From positions 5,248,001-5,312,000 of the forward strand of contig JAUIMM010000188.1 in the NCBI GenBank assembly GCA_031769625.1: a stretch of 64,000 nucleotides of DNA. Reading direction: 5' to 3'. Under the pieces are notes generated by a model that searched no databases, was not told where the DNA came from, and worked only from the letters and a program-made list of their open reading frames with translations. Origin of the DNA: Taudactylus pleione (Eukaryota > Chordata > Amphibia > Anura > Myobatrachidae). Position 1 is the stretch's first letter, and the number at the start of each line of letters is the position of its first letter. This document shows positions 19,651 through 31,713 of this stretch, in pieces. Both the position numbers and the translations under genes were made by a program.

Positions 19651-21725
19651 ATATCTGTTGACATTGCTGAATAAATAACAATATAAAGTCACTTGTCTAT
19701 ACCTCCTTATTTTAGCACTCCGAGTAATGAGCTGCTCGGCCTGTGTGTGATTTAGGAAATATTCTGCCTGGGTTTCACATTCTCCTCTACACAGATCAAA
19801 GCAAAGGAAAAATCCAGCAATGAGTCCTGATTGTTTATCTTTTTCTGGCGTCTCAGTGGAAAGTCACACATCACTCATATTGTTGGGAATAAAATCGTAT
19901 TTCACACCTAAACACCCTCCCGCTCTCTGATATTTCTCTTTAACACGTTAGCAGCAGAGCGGATAGATGGGTGTTAGTAGAAATATGTGTTACCAGGTAG
20001 TGGGTTTACCATATCCTTTCATACAATATAGCTATTAGGGCTTGTGCAATCTCCGATGGTACGTCCAATGCGTAGGACCGATGCCTACGATGGCGCGTCT
20101 TTTCTTTACAAATCCCATTGACTGCAGGATTAGAATAAAGACACTCTCTTTGCTTGAATGGGTGGGGTGTAGTAGAACGCATGTAAAATATCTGTCTCGT
20201 GGGAGGGTCATGGGAGTGTTGTGGGCGTGTGTCCTAAGCTCGCCGCTATTCTGAGTTGTGCGCACGGGGAAAGAAGGCCTGTTTCTGACTGGTCTTTTGC
20301 ATGCGGCTGGTGCACGTGTCACGGTTGCATCTGTGGATGGAAAAGTAGTTGCCGGTGCAGCTTTGTGCTTAATGTATATGGATTTGCGCATTCGCCCTAT
20401 GGAAACTCACATTACCAAGAGATGATCAATCTGGCTCCCATTGCATCATGCAGACAGAGCCACTACTACTCACAATAAGCCCCGTAATCTTCAATGCCCC
20501 CGTACCACGCAGATCCAGGAAAGTGACCTTATTACGCTCAGCAAGTATTGGCTCATCCCACAATCACCGCATACCTCCAGCTCCGCTAATCTGCGTATGA
20601 TCCATAAACACAGGTATCACGAAATAACATCACATTACATGAAGGACGTCGCCATTGCTGGTTCTCTGTGCTTCTGCCTATTGTCACATCATAAATAAAC
20701 CCTATTTATCACTGTTTCATAGATTGCACATTTCTGCAGTATGTCTATGGCATGAGGCAATGGCTGTAGTGATTGTTCTGCACAGGTAGTGGCAGACGCA
20801 TCAATCAAATACAGATCAAAGAGAGGATCAGATTAACCCCCGCTTGTTTCTGGGCTCTGCTTCCATGTCATCGCAGAGCTGGAAATGTTTATTCCACTAC
20901 TTTGCTTAAACGTCGTTTTGACTCTCATCTGTCATCTGCCATTTGCATTAAAAGGTCGGGAATTCCTCAGATGGAATAAATTAGCATTTTAGTGCTACAC
21001 TCCAGGTCGGCTCCCATCCACGGGTGACGATGATCGGCCTTCGAATAAACACTTCAAATAGTTCTATAATAAATATATACATATTTTTTTTGTGGATGAT
21101 GATAATTCCTGAGGGAAATCGTGAGCGCAGATGTTATTCGGGGAAAGTGGAATCGTCCAAACATGGTCTCGATTATTAAGTATAATATCAAATTGTTTTT
21201 GCGGTCTCAGAAATGAAAACACTAAGCAGATATGACATAATTAACTGGGCTTGTAATCTGCTCAAATAGCTTTCAATTGAAACCTATTACGGGAATAATT
21301 GAAGGCAAAAAGACAGTTAATCTCCGCAACGTAAAGCGAATGACTGGTTCATCACAGGAGAAAAATATCTGTTCTATTCCGATATTAAGTAAACTGCTGC
21401 TACTGGGTTTATGTGACAGAATAACTCTGACTGGTCTCAAAATGACAGGGACGAGAAAGGTGACTGTAGCCAGTCAGTAGCGCCACGGCCTGGGGGAGTG
21501 GGGGGGGGGAGTTAGGAAATCACGGAAGGTGATGATCAATGTCATCTCTGGAAATCTGAAGACCCTACGACAGTAGCAATAGGCCCTGGCCACAAATATA
21601 TCTTACACTTAGGTTAGATTTCTAGATCGCACCATTGTGCTGAGGTCATTTTCCGACGTTAGTGTTTGTTACATTCCGACATCAAAATCCCTGATTTCAT
21701 AGATTGCACATTTCAGAAAATACCG
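19651..21725. other. Mostly unique intergenic sequence
   Basis: Apart from short G-runs (21490-21512) I see no transposon ends, tandem repeats or recognisable exons. The stretch 20770-21430 is AT-rich with homeodomain-like words (TAATTAACTGGG, CAATTGAAACC, TAATTGAAGG) and few simple repeats. That is the texture of conserved non-coding DNA, but conservation cannot be judged from one sequence. Confidence 0.35.
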
Positions 21726-21728
21726 TTA

Positions 21729-22464
21729 GGGGTCTATTTACTAAGCAGTGTTAATAGACAGAGGGCCTGATTCAGACCCGCTCGCGAGCGCTGAACGCTC
21801 GCAAGCGGGTCGATGTTGGCCCAGTGCTCATGCACATGACGGAGGCGCCTCCATCGTGCGCATGCGCGAGACCCGGATAGCGACGAGCAAGCCGTCGCTC
21901 CGGGTCTCGCTACAAAGGGGGCGTGCTGTCGATGTTGAGTGACAGCACGCCCCCTTTGATGGGCGGGCCGGAGCTGCCCAGACGGAGGCGTTCCCATGGG
22001 AACGCCTAACGTCTGGGGCCGGCCCCACTGACATCACAAGTGATGTCAGTGGGTGGACTTCTTGTTCTGTAAGAGCAAGAAGTCCACTGGGACTTGCAGC
22101 AACGAGACCCTACCACAAGGGTCTCGTCGAAAGTCCGATGGTCGTGATGGTCTTGAGCATCGCGACCATCATCCTGGCCACTCGCACTAGCTGTGGGTGG
22201 TCACCCACAGCTATGCGAGCGGCCAGGAGGCCGCTCTAAAAATGCAATAGGCGGGCACTGATTCAGAGCGAGTGCTCTGAAAGAGCGTCCGGCTCTGAAT
22301 CAGGCCCAGAGTGAAAAGTGATAAGAAAGTGATAAGGTGCCAGCCAATCTGCTCCCAACTGTCATTTTTCAAACACAGCCTGTGAGATGGCAGTTCGGAG
22401 CTGATTGGCTGGCACCTTATCACTTTTCACTTTGTCTCCTAACACTGCTTAGTAACTAGACCCC
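21729..22464. mobile_element. GGGGTCTATTTACTAAGC MITE, interrupted
   Basis: The left end GGGGTCTATTTACTAAGCAG and right end CTTAGTAACTAGACCCC are inverted. The internal arms GTGATAAGGTGCCAGCCAAT and TTGGCTGGCACCTTATCAC pair. The uninterrupted copy at 28248-28435 shows that 21763-22310 is foreign, inserted between GACAGA and GTGAAAAG. Confidence 0.85.
21763..22307. mobile_element. GGGCCTGATTCAGA MITE nested in another MITE
   Basis: Ends GGGCCTGATTCAGACCCG and CGGCTCTGAATCAGGCCC, with a 3-bp duplication AGA at 21760-21762 and 22308-22310. The interior is GC-rich and folds into several hairpins (GACCCGCTCGCGAGCG; CACTGACATCACAAGTGATG-TCAGTG; GTGGGTGGTCACCCAC). GGG-starting ends and 3-bp duplications fit PIF/Harbinger-derived MITEs. 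No transposase. Confidence 0.85.
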
Positions 22465-22689
22465 TGAGTCTTTTCACTCAGTCTTTTTACAGGTCAAAAA
22501 TTATTTTAACCCAAATGGGGAAAAAAAAATGTTTTTTATTGAATTTTCAAGAAAGGGAATCAAAAGCAAACATGATTTTTTTTTTCTTCTGCCTTATAAA
22601 CACCACAAATACTTTTTGGTTCTTAAATCACCTTTTGGTTCTTTAATTCACCTTTCCAAAATAGTAAAAAGCAGGATTCTATGGGCCAA
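22465..22689. other. AT-rich spacer
   Basis: Contains A and T runs and TTTTATTGAATTTTCAAGAAA. Nothing coding or clearly mobile is recognised. Confidence 0.3.
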
Positions 22690-23460
22690 ATGTAATAGGG
22701 TCTAGAGCTAGTTGGTTGGTACTTAATCACCATCCACTTTATCATCATCCAAGGCTTAGCAAATAGGGAATGCAGTCAGGAAGCCGACGGTCGAAATGCC
22801 GACCGCCAGCTTCCCGACTGTCTAATCCCGGCAGGGGTCTAATGACAGGAGTCAAAATCCTGACGCCTGTCATTTTACCTACGCAGGGAGCCCGATGCCT
22901 GGCATACCGATCGAAGGTAAGCAGAGCAGCGGGCGCGGACCGCGGCGGGAGGGTTAGATTAGGGGCTCCTGGGGGGGACTTAGGGTTAGGCACCCCCGGG
23001 AGGATTAGGCTAGGGGAGGGGGGTTAGGGTTAGGGAGCCCCGGGGGGGAGGTTAGGGTTAGGCACCAGCCCGGGAGATTTAGGTTTAGGCTGCGGGTAAG
23101 GAGGGGTCAAGTTTAGGCACTTACAGGGGGGTTAGGGTTAGGCACTTGGGGGGAGGTTAGGGGGGGTTAAGTTAGTAATAGTAGAAATACTTACCTGTCG
23201 GGATCTTCACTGCCGGTCTTCCAGCGTCGGGATTTGAACCTGCGGTATATCATACCGAAGTCGCAAATAGACTTAACAGTCTGTGACATGGCACTTTGGA
23301 GCTGATTGGCTGGTACTTTATCTCCGTTCACTTTAACTCCATCCAAGGCTTAGTAAATAGACCCCTCAGCCTGTAAAGTGACAGTTAGGAGCTGATTGGT
23401 TGGTACTAATATCTCTCTCTGCTTTATCTCTCTCCAAGGCTTAGTGCATCTCAAACACCT
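22690..23460. mobile_element. Composite of MITE fragments
   Basis: Half-copies of the 'TTTACTAAGC' family occur at 22690-22765 (GGGTCTAGAGCTAGTTGGTTGG to GGCTTAGCAAATAG), 23263-23370 and 23371-23445. The element at 22766-23262 separates them. This looks like an insertion of the TTAGGG-core MITE into a cluster of older palindromic MITEs. Confidence 0.55.
22766..23262. mobile_element. MITE with GGATGCCG-type arms and TTAGGG-like core
   Basis: Arms contain CAGGAAGCCGACGGTCG and CCGACCGCCAGCTTCCCGAC on the left, and CTGCCGGTCTTCCAGCG and GTCGGGATTTGAA on the right. The core (about 22930-23175) is a degenerate array of GGGTTAGGGTTAGGCAC words. Family members are at 32189, 53719 and 58202. Confidence 0.65.
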
Positions 23461-24536
23461 GAAACCAATTTTACCCGGCTATAGTTTTATTTAGCAAATT
23501 TTCAAACCTTACATTACAAACACATGCATGTAGAATGTTAACAAATACTTTTATATGTAGTGTCAGTGATACAGAAAACGGCACAATGTGTTGTTAATCT
23601 TTATAAAGTGAAAGGAAAACATACGGAACAGATTCTCCATCATGTTAGGACAAGAATGCGATGAATTTGGTGCGTTACCAATACAGAAATGTGCTGTCAG
23701 GCGGTGACATGATATTCTCCTATTTCTACGCTTCACACAACAAAGAGACAACACGGCAGGATAGGCCATTCCCAATAGCGGAACAACCCACATTCTGGGA
23801 AATATTAAAGTGATATTTTTATTAACTTTTTTTTTTTTTTTAATAATAATACATTTACTTTCCCATAAAATAGTCAATTTATCCTGATACTATCCTTCTC
23901 CCTCCATCCCTGACTCATCATAATTAATAGAGTAAAAACACTTGTGCGTCAGCTAACACCCAGAGACGGATGTTCCGACAGACTTCAAAATGAGAACTCC
24001 AGGCTCGGATTTTATACAAACCCACCTCCACCCAATCATGTTGAATGGTTGAGGTGTCTGCAGTGGGTCACGCATCGTTGGTCTGGGACTCACCCTGGCA
24101 CTCTCTTCCCTATAATTTAAGTTGGTTTCTTACTAACAAAAGAGTGCCTAATTGTCTGTCAAGTGCAGTGCGTTGTTGCTGAGATATTCTGTCCTAATAC
24201 TTATTTGGAAGCAAGTGCAAAAGTGGTCACTTATCAGGATTTTTCGAGGACTGTGTATGCGTTGACAATTGCAAACGGGGTTTGGGCATACGTTGCAGGA
24301 AGCGTCCGGAGTGGCGAGGAGAACTCTGTATGAGTCACATATCGACTCGTGAACTTGGTGTTTCTAGATGTTCTTTTGCACCCTGATGACAACTGTGACT
24401 GGAAAAACAGTGGGTGGGGCAAATCATTACAGTATGTAAGGGGCACAATAGTAGTGCCCCTTACACACATGCCACAGTAGTACTGATAGGAAACCAGACC
24501 CCAGCTGCATCCAAATATTTGTAGAGGGTTCACCTA
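23461..24536. other. No recognised gene
   Basis: Mixed unique sequence with a T-run at 23828-23840. A short inverted segment at about 24437-24478 (GTAAGGGGCAC and GTGCCCCTTAC) may be a MITE fragment. Nothing coding is supported. Confidence 0.3.
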
Positions 24537-24945
24537 TATTTAAAACCAGCACCAGACCCAAACCGACCGGGGTGTAATGCCACAACCAGGAGACCCTATT
24601 ACCAAGTCTCCAGGGCCAAAGCATCCTCATCCCAAGCCGGTCAGCCCAAGCCGGGGATTTCAGGGGAGGTGGGGACACCCACAAGGTGTCCCCCTCTCCC
24701 AAAACCCCAGGCTTGGTCTGAAGCCCGGGGCTCTTCCCCCTATATTTAAACCAGCACCGGCTCCAAACCGACCGGTGTATAATGCCACAGCCAGGAGACT
24801 CTATTACCGGGTCTCCAGGGCCAAAGCATTCACACCCCAAGCCAGTCAGCCCAAGGCGGGTATCTCAGGGGAGGTGAGGACCCCCCAAAGAAGGTGTCCC
24901 CTCTCTTCCGAAACTCCAGGCTTGGTCTGAAGCCCAGGGCTGTCC
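24537..24945. repeat. Tandem duplication, two ~205-bp units
   Basis: The segment from 24537 (TTTAAAACCAGCACC) to about 24742 is repeated from 24743 (TTTAAACCAGCACCGG) to about 24945. Shared landmarks are AATGCCACA-CCAGGAGAC, CCAGGGCCAAAGCAT, CAGGCTTGGTCTGAAGCCC. The units differ by scattered substitutions and small indels, so the duplication is not recent. Non-coding. Confidence 0.85.
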
Positions 24946-25005
24946 CACGCACACCTGTGCTGTGGGTACGGGGGTAATAATGTGTTAGAGGCTACTGAAA
25001 CAACT

Positions 25006-25295
25006 TAAGTATCCCAAACTGTTTTATTAGGGCTATTCGGACACATCTACATTGACCCCCAATGTTTGTGCATCTTTTTGGGGGGTTCAGGCTGATTTCC
25101 CCAAATCTGACAGCACATTTTGCCTGTTCTGAATTCGCCGCTGGCCGTTTTCACGTGTTTTTCAATTGAATACGGTGAATAGCGGGGACACGCATGATAA
25201 GTTTCCACGTCATAAAGACACAATGTCGGGAGAAAAAGTCCGGCAGGCGAAACTCTTCCGCGGGTGCAAAACTAATTGAATACCGCCCTTTAGGG
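25006..25295 (-). mobile_element. Partial MITE, AATTGAATACGG family
   Basis: In reverse orientation this matches part of 33680-33945: CAGCCTGAACCCCCC, ACATTGGGG-TCAATGTAG and AAACAGTTTGGGATACTTAA on the minus strand. It ends AATTGAATACCGCCCTTTA. Compared with the fuller copy it lacks the inner half. Confidence 0.65.
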
Positions 25296-28247
25296 TGAAG
25301 TGAATGAAAAGTACTTCTGATTTCAGCTGATGGTGTATCCATTTCTAGTGATCAAAGCGGCCGAATTTGCGGCATTAACACACCCGAAAAGCCCCAAAAG
25401 ATGGGTTTAATAATAGTAAATTCCCGATTAGCAAAAAAGTGATATTTTCACCTGGGATAGCAATCTCGGGCCAACACGTTGAAGGACCGATGGGAAGGCG
25501 AGGGCACAATTAAGGGCAGCCCCACTTCCGGCTTCCTCTTCCCAGCTCCTCTGCAAAACGTACAACTGTGAATCACCTTAATTTGATTTTTAAGAGGGTA
25601 ATCATAAAATATCTGAAGAATGAAAGACATTTGTCTTTCCCTAAATGCTCTTAAATAATATACTTGCTTCATATCTTCCATAGCTTAAGAGACCACCTTT
25701 AGTTGTTAACTAAATATTCCCATTCACAACTTATATAAAGTCGCCCAGCTAAAAGTTGTGTTTGGACGGCATAGTTCCAAATTAAGGCAAATTCCAGTTA
25801 TGGGAGGGCAGTGTTCTAAATATGATGCACCAGCCACAGGACGCATCAGCCTGGCTCAGCAGAACATTAATAAGATCAGCATGTCCTTCTGTTAGTGTGT
25901 TCCTGTAAACTGAACAAGGAACCCAGGAGAGAATTTAGATTTGAACAATACTCAAATAAAAACCCTAATTTTTTTTAAACTTCACATACTGTAAGTCGCC
26001 AGGGCAGTTTTAACAAATGGAAAATGGGGCATTTGTCCTGGACTTATGAGAAGTGGGCCCACCATCAACTTTCTAATAAAGTATCCAAGAGATTTGAAGA
26101 CCTACTGTATAAAAGTTTCATACTAAATAGGGGGATCATCTCTGTCATGTGAGCAAGTTAAAACTAAAGTTTCCAGGGTGATAAAAGGATAGTCTTCCCA
26201 ACCTCAAGCTACTAGTCCAAATTATAATGCTTGTATTAGCCTAACATAGACTATATACGTCTGAATCCCACACCAAGTCTAATTCCTGACCGAGCAGAAC
26301 TACACAAATCCTTAAAATGTAAGGATCCCTTACAGAGCATTTGTGCTCTGCTCTCGAGAAAAATGGATGCACTCTCCGTTTAGATTACTGCCTCACACAC
26401 TATGGGGCATATTCAATTGGGTGCGAGAATTGCTATTCAAATAGGTGGGTCGGGAGGTTTTAATTCTCGCACCTCCCGCACAAGTGTGATTTTTCTTAAA
26501 ATCGTTAATTTTAGGAACAATCAGCGGGACTTGCTCTGGCACCCCGGCGGAACCCCCCCCTGTGGACTAATTAAGCAATTGGAAGTTTCCAATTAGCTTA
26601 ATTAGTCAGTAATTACTCACCTTCCGAAGTGCAGTCTTCTTCATCCAGCGTCGGAACCCGGACTCCAGCAGCAGGGTGAGTATGCCAGTGTGTTTGATTG
26701 TGTATGAGTGTGTATGAGTGAGTGTGTGTGACTCCCGGTGTATGTGTGTCCTCCCCCCAGTGTCAGTGTGGTCCCCAAATGGGCACTGGGAGAACTACAT
26801 CTCCCAGCAACCCTTGCCCATCCCACCAACCCCTGGAGGTACTGGGTCCACTAATGTGCTTTGGCTCTGGGCCTGCTAAGGGGTCCTGTGTGTGGTATCT
26901 TGTATACAATCAAAAGGGATAAATATGTATTTTATATTGACTTTTACAATATAAACCTTTTCTGATTGGAAGCTGCCATGTTGAAGTGTCTCAAACTGGG
27001 TGGCAGTGAGCTAACTGGGTGGCAGTAAGCTAAAGATACTGAGATTGGCCCTCGTGTGCATAAAAACCCGATAGAGGAGCACATATGCATTGGGAGATAC
27101 AGTGGATACCAATCGTCATGAAGCTTAGTCAAAAGGGCAAGCCCAGGATAATTTGCGGAAAGCCTTACATGGCATTTGGCAGCGGCAGGCCCCCCCGGGG
27201 GGTAACATTTGTGAGTGTCTGATCCAAGCAGGGACCCCAGCAAGTGCAATCATGGCCCACTGGTAATTTACGGCCCTGGGGGGAAGTTTTTGGCTACTAC
27301 GAGTGAGGTACAGGTGTGGAGTAGACGTTACCAGCAGTGGTGCAACAGCGACCAACTTCCCTGACACAACAGTTGCTCATGATTAAAGGAGCAAAGAGCA
27401 ATTTGTGTGCACACAGGTGTGAAGCCACTTACCCAACTATAGCTCCTGCCTGACAGCTGGTTTCTTTCTATCCCTAACAAGAGATGCTGCTGGCAGACGC
27501 TTCCAATGCATCTGTACAAGGAGAGGGAACCTGAGAGAACAGCAATAACTTGCTATGAGGAGTACTAACATGTGAGTGAATGGATGAATGCAAGAGGTCA
27601 ATACATGAACAGCCAATCAGGGCGATTTTACTATGCGCCAACCAAATGAATGAAAGACGCTCAGATTGGCTGATTTCCTACAGTCACCTTTCAATCATTT
27701 GCTTCACAGCTCCAGTAGGAGCAAGTCCTTATAATTCCCCCAGAGATTCCTGTTTTGTCAGATGTTTGGGGGGGGGGGGTCATAGTTATTAAAGAGAATT
27801 TTGGGGGGATGTCCTCCAAACAGCGATTTTCAAGGGCTACCCGCAAATATGATCACGCAGGATTTAGGAAAGAGACGGCAGCAGATATCTTCATTTCCAG
27901 TCGCAGACAGCTGCTAAATTGTTGGTTTTAATTAAATGTGAAGATGCTCATGAAGATGGCGTTAGGCCATAGTAGCCTATGGGCTTCTGTATCCCTAAAT
28001 CGCTCTCTGCATTTCTCTCTGTCAGCCCCCAGTGACACTTGGGCAGGTGGCCTATAGGGTGGGTGCAGTACAAGCGATGAGTGTGAGCTATCACTCCGCT
28101 TCCAACTCTACGCCAGGACAGGCTCCCGGCATCTTTGGATTGCGCTAGCTGTTGATTGCGTACGGTACATGTACTGTCCAACAGGATGACCCAGGAATTG
28201 TAGTCAGTAGGTGTAATATCCAGTCTCTGGTGTAGATTAAATACATA
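25296..28247. other. Intergenic sequence with repeat fragments
   Basis: A partial palindrome starts at 26404 (GGGGCATATTCAATTGGGTG) with paired AATTGGAAGTTTCCAATT arms to about 26640. A TGTGTATGAGTG simple repeat lies at 26698-26750, and a G-run at 27767-27779. No exon, RNA gene or complete transposon is recognised. Confidence 0.35.
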
Positions 28248-28435
28248 GGGGTCTAGTTATTAAGCAGTGTTAGGAGACAGAGTGAAAAGTGATAAGGTGC
28301 CAACCAATCAGCTCCCGACTGTCATCTCACAGGCTGTGTTTGAAAAATGACAGTTGGGAGCTGATTGTCTGGCACCTTATCACTTTCTTATCACTTTTCA
28401 CTCTGTCTCCTAACACTGCTTAGTAACTAGACCCC
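28248..28435. mobile_element. GGGGTCTAGTTATTAAGC MITE, uninterrupted copy
   Basis: A 188-bp palindrome. GGGGTCTAGTTATTAAGCAG pairs with CTGCTTAGTAACTAGACCCC, and the arms GATAAGGTGCCAACCAATCA and TGGCACCTTATCAC pair. It provides the empty-site sequence (GGAGACAGAGTGAAAAGTG) for the insertion seen at 21763. Confidence 0.85.
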
Positions 28436-28464
28436 TTAATCACTGAATTGTATCAAGGAACTTG

Positions 28465-29060
28465 GGGCCTGATTCAGACCCGGGTCTCAAGGCTATGTTC
28501 GCACTCAGCCTGTCGATGTTTGCAATCTGCGCATGCGTACAAGACGCAGTGCACATGCGCAAACTAGTCAATGCGATCGGGAAGCGTTCTCACCCTGTAC
28601 ACAGACGCTCCGCAAGCATGAGTGACAGGACGTGCCGTTTGTGGGTGGTGGCAGGGGGCGGTCGATGGTAACGGGGGGTGGTGGTGCGAACGCAGGCGTG
28701 TCTGTGCATCGGAATGCCGTTTCAGGGGCGTGCATAATTAAGATGCATCGTCAGCGTACACGTCACATGGCTGAATTATACACTGCTGCACTCGCAGGGC
28801 TTGCGGTAGGGTATGGTCAGCCACAAGTGCTGCGTATGGGTCCGATGTTACACAATGTTACCGATTATTTCATACACTTCCTGGAGATGACGTATGCTAC
28901 TAAGGGAAAGTGGGCGTCTTGCGTCAGGCTGGTGGGCGTCTAACTTCATACCGCGATCGCACGGTAAGACATAGTGGGCGTGGTAATGTCTTGCTAGCGA
29001 TCGCGGGATTGCATACTTTGTCTGCCGACGGTTGCGTGTGAACAGGTCTGAATCAGGCCC
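28465..29060. mobile_element. GGGCCTGATTCAGACC MITE
   Basis: Ends GGGCCTGATTCAGACCCGGG and AGGTCTGAATCAGGCCC, with a 3-bp duplication TTG at 28462-28464 and 29061-29063. Same terminal family as 21763 and 31122 but a different interior (596 bp), so the shared ends mobilise diverse cores. Confidence 0.85.
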
Positions 29061-29494
29061 TTGATTGAGAGTTCTACACTATGCCGATATTTTCGAAGTT
29101 GAGCGTTTATCGGCAATCTGCACATGTGTCAACGTCCAATACTGTAGTCGCAAGCAGCCACTTTTTAATTACAGAGTGCTTGACAGTTAAGGGGCTTTTG
29201 GGGAGGTAATGGGGTGTGCTGCCAAAAATCCAGGTGTGTAGCTGCCTGCATCTGCGATCCCATACGCACGGCGTCTCAGTTCAGGCGCCTGTTCTGCACA
29301 AGCGTAGAGTCACTCGGGAGGCCAATTATCAGAGGATCCGCTCATTCGGCTGCCTATTAGTACGGAGTTGCTTGGATTTGTGATGGCGCCTCTGGATGGC
29401 ACAATACAAGTCCCTGCGTCTGCGACATTACTGTATTTTTGCACATCCTCTGTGTACTCTTATGCAGCAGTGACGGCATAGCGTATAACTCTGA

Positions 29495-29656
29495 GGGATC
29501 TATGTACTAAGCCTTGGAGAGAAATAAAGTGACCGGAGATAAAGTACCAACCAATCAGCTCCTAACTGTCATTTTGCAAACACAGCCTGTAAAGGGACAG
29601 TTAGGAGCTGATTGGTTGGTACTTTATCTCTCTCCACGGCTTAGTACATAGACCCC
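29495..29656. mobile_element. MITE inserted into a GGGCCTGATTC-family terminus
   Basis: A palindrome with ends GGGATCTATGTACTAAGCC and GGCTTAGTACATAGACCCC and arms AACCAATCAGCTCCTAACTG and CAGTTAGGAGCTGATTGGTT. A 3-bp duplication TGA lies at 29492-29494 and 29657-29659. Joining the flanks restores ACTCTGA-ATCAGGCCC, the right terminus of the GGGCCTGATTC family, so this copy landed in an older MITE. Confidence 0.85.
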
Positions 29657-29668
29657 TGAATCAGGCCC

Positions 29669-30796
29669 TTAATTCAAGTAACGTGAATGTGCAGTATATT
29701 GGAGTCATTATTTTACTTGTCAAATTAGGTTACGAAACGAATAACACAGTAAATTACAGGCCAAAACCACATCGCCACAGACCATCCGCCAGGTGCATGT
29801 GCCAGGAAAGTGATATTATCTCAGAACAGTCAGTCTGGGCCATGTGTGGACATGGTAAACTGTTCCCTGCTCCACAGCAGTCGGCAGATACACGCACTCC
29901 ATGAGCAGGGGGGTGGTGGGGGCCACAACTCTTGAATCCTCCCAGACAAATTCTGGTTTAAGGTCAGGAATTGGAGACGTTCTGAGAACTGAATGTTCAG
30001 AGGAACACCGCAGTTCTCTGGGAATATCACATCAGCCTTGAAGTGCAATCCCTTCTCATGGCCTAAATTCCGAATTTGCTCTGTCGTTTTGTAGTTTAAC
30101 AACCTGTCCAGTCGCGCCATGAGCACATAACTAACTACACAGCAGCCCGTACAGAGGCAGAGGAGCTGAGCGGGATAGGGCCTCATAGCCAGAGGAACAC
30201 ATCGCCTCTAGTGGCCACTTCAGTCTTGCTGCATTTTCATCTTTTCAGGGCAGACAGCAATGACATAAAATGTCAATATCAGATGTGCTGACTATAGTGG
30301 TCATGCTTATTAATATTATCTTTTAATAATGAGGCACCAACATAGTACAGCGCTGTACATTAAGGTGATCACCAGTGAGAACATCAGGCAGCTGAGGGGT
30401 ACTCTGATTCCAATTTCCTGGCTCTGGGCAGGTAACACTAACAGGTGCTGCGCAAGTTTGCGGTTCGAGGCAGCAGCTAATCTAGAAGGGATGAATGGGG
30501 AGGGGGAGGGGCAGAGATTTAGCATAGTCCTGCCCACTCTTGCACTCTACAATTTTTTCTGGGTGAGCTCCCCTGTATCTCAGTCCCATGCTTGCATATC
30601 TAGCCTTGCTTTCAGCAGCACAGTGTGGGCCTCGTCATGTTGGACTGGCTACTGGCTCCAAACTTGGAGCGGCCATTCTCTTTATGCCAGATTCCAAGCA
30701 CCCTGCTACCAATGACAAATCCCACTAAGCCCATCCAATCAGTACTATGCCGATGCCAGGACAAGCTGCTAATTGGCTCAAGTTCTTCAATCAACA
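29669..30796. other. No recognised gene
   Basis: Mixed unique sequence; several frames of 70-130 codons on both strands show no family resemblance. Confidence 0.3.
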
Positions 30797-31121
30797 TTAA
30801 CCCGCCATCATTGAGGTTGGGTCATAATGGCCCTAGGGTGTTTTAAATGACAAGTATCTTTTTACTTAGTTATGCAAGGTTGCCAATCCTCTCAGTAGCT
30901 GGAGTTAAGACCCCTCACTACCCGTTTCCCACTACCACTCAGACAACCGGTGTTAGCGCAGAGATGGGCACAAACTCCAAAAACTTTATTATGACCTGAC
31001 CTCAATGTCGGTGTACCAATTTTGTGCCATTTTAGCTTGTGATGTTTTATTTATTCTTTTGATATATTTTTAGATTTTATAGCAAAATGGATCCAGAAGA
31101 ACCAGAACGCCAAAGAATTCT

Positions 31122-31713
31122 GGGCCTGATTCAGAGCCGGACGCTATTTGCACTCGCTCGTTCAGAAAAAGGGGCCGGCTATTTAAATTGAGCGCTCGCT
31201 CTTAGCGGTCTGTTGACGCCTCTATGTATGAGCGAGCGAACGAAACATGCGCTCGCTATTTTGTAAAGACGCCCCCTGGCCGCTCGCATCCTACGTCATC
31301 TCCGCTATTTATTAGATTAATCGAGTACATCGATAGGTGTCTGAACTGCTCGCAGTGCTTGTGGTGGGATTTTCCTACCGCAATCATGCGAACAGTTCAG
31401 GCTAAGAAACAACCAAGTGACGTGGTCGATGACGCTGCTTTGTTAATTATGCACACCCTTAAAACGCCCGTTTTGACCGTTTGGCACGCCTGCGTTCGGA
31501 TCTCCACTCCCCGTTTTCAAGCACCTTCCCCTGTTACCACCCACAAACGCCTCAATATGTCACTCAAATTAGCAGGCACTCGCTATTTTGCGAGCGCTCG
31601 ATTTCCGACCGCAATGACTGGTTGGTGCATGCACATTACGACCCATGCGCAGATGTGCGAACATCGCTCGGTGCGAACGAGCGGCCGCTTACGAGCGGCT
31701 CTGAATCAGGCCC
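31122..31713. mobile_element. GGGCCTGATTCAGAGCCG MITE inside the piggyBac-like element
   Basis: Ends GGGCCTGATTCAGAGCCGG and CGGCTCTGAATCAGGCCC (592 bp). Flanking triplets are TCT and TAT, one base different. Its interior matches 50026-50623 over long stretches (CACGCCTGCGTTCGGATCTC, CCTTCCCCTGTTACCACCC). The 183-codon plus-strand frame across it is not a gene. Confidence 0.8.
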
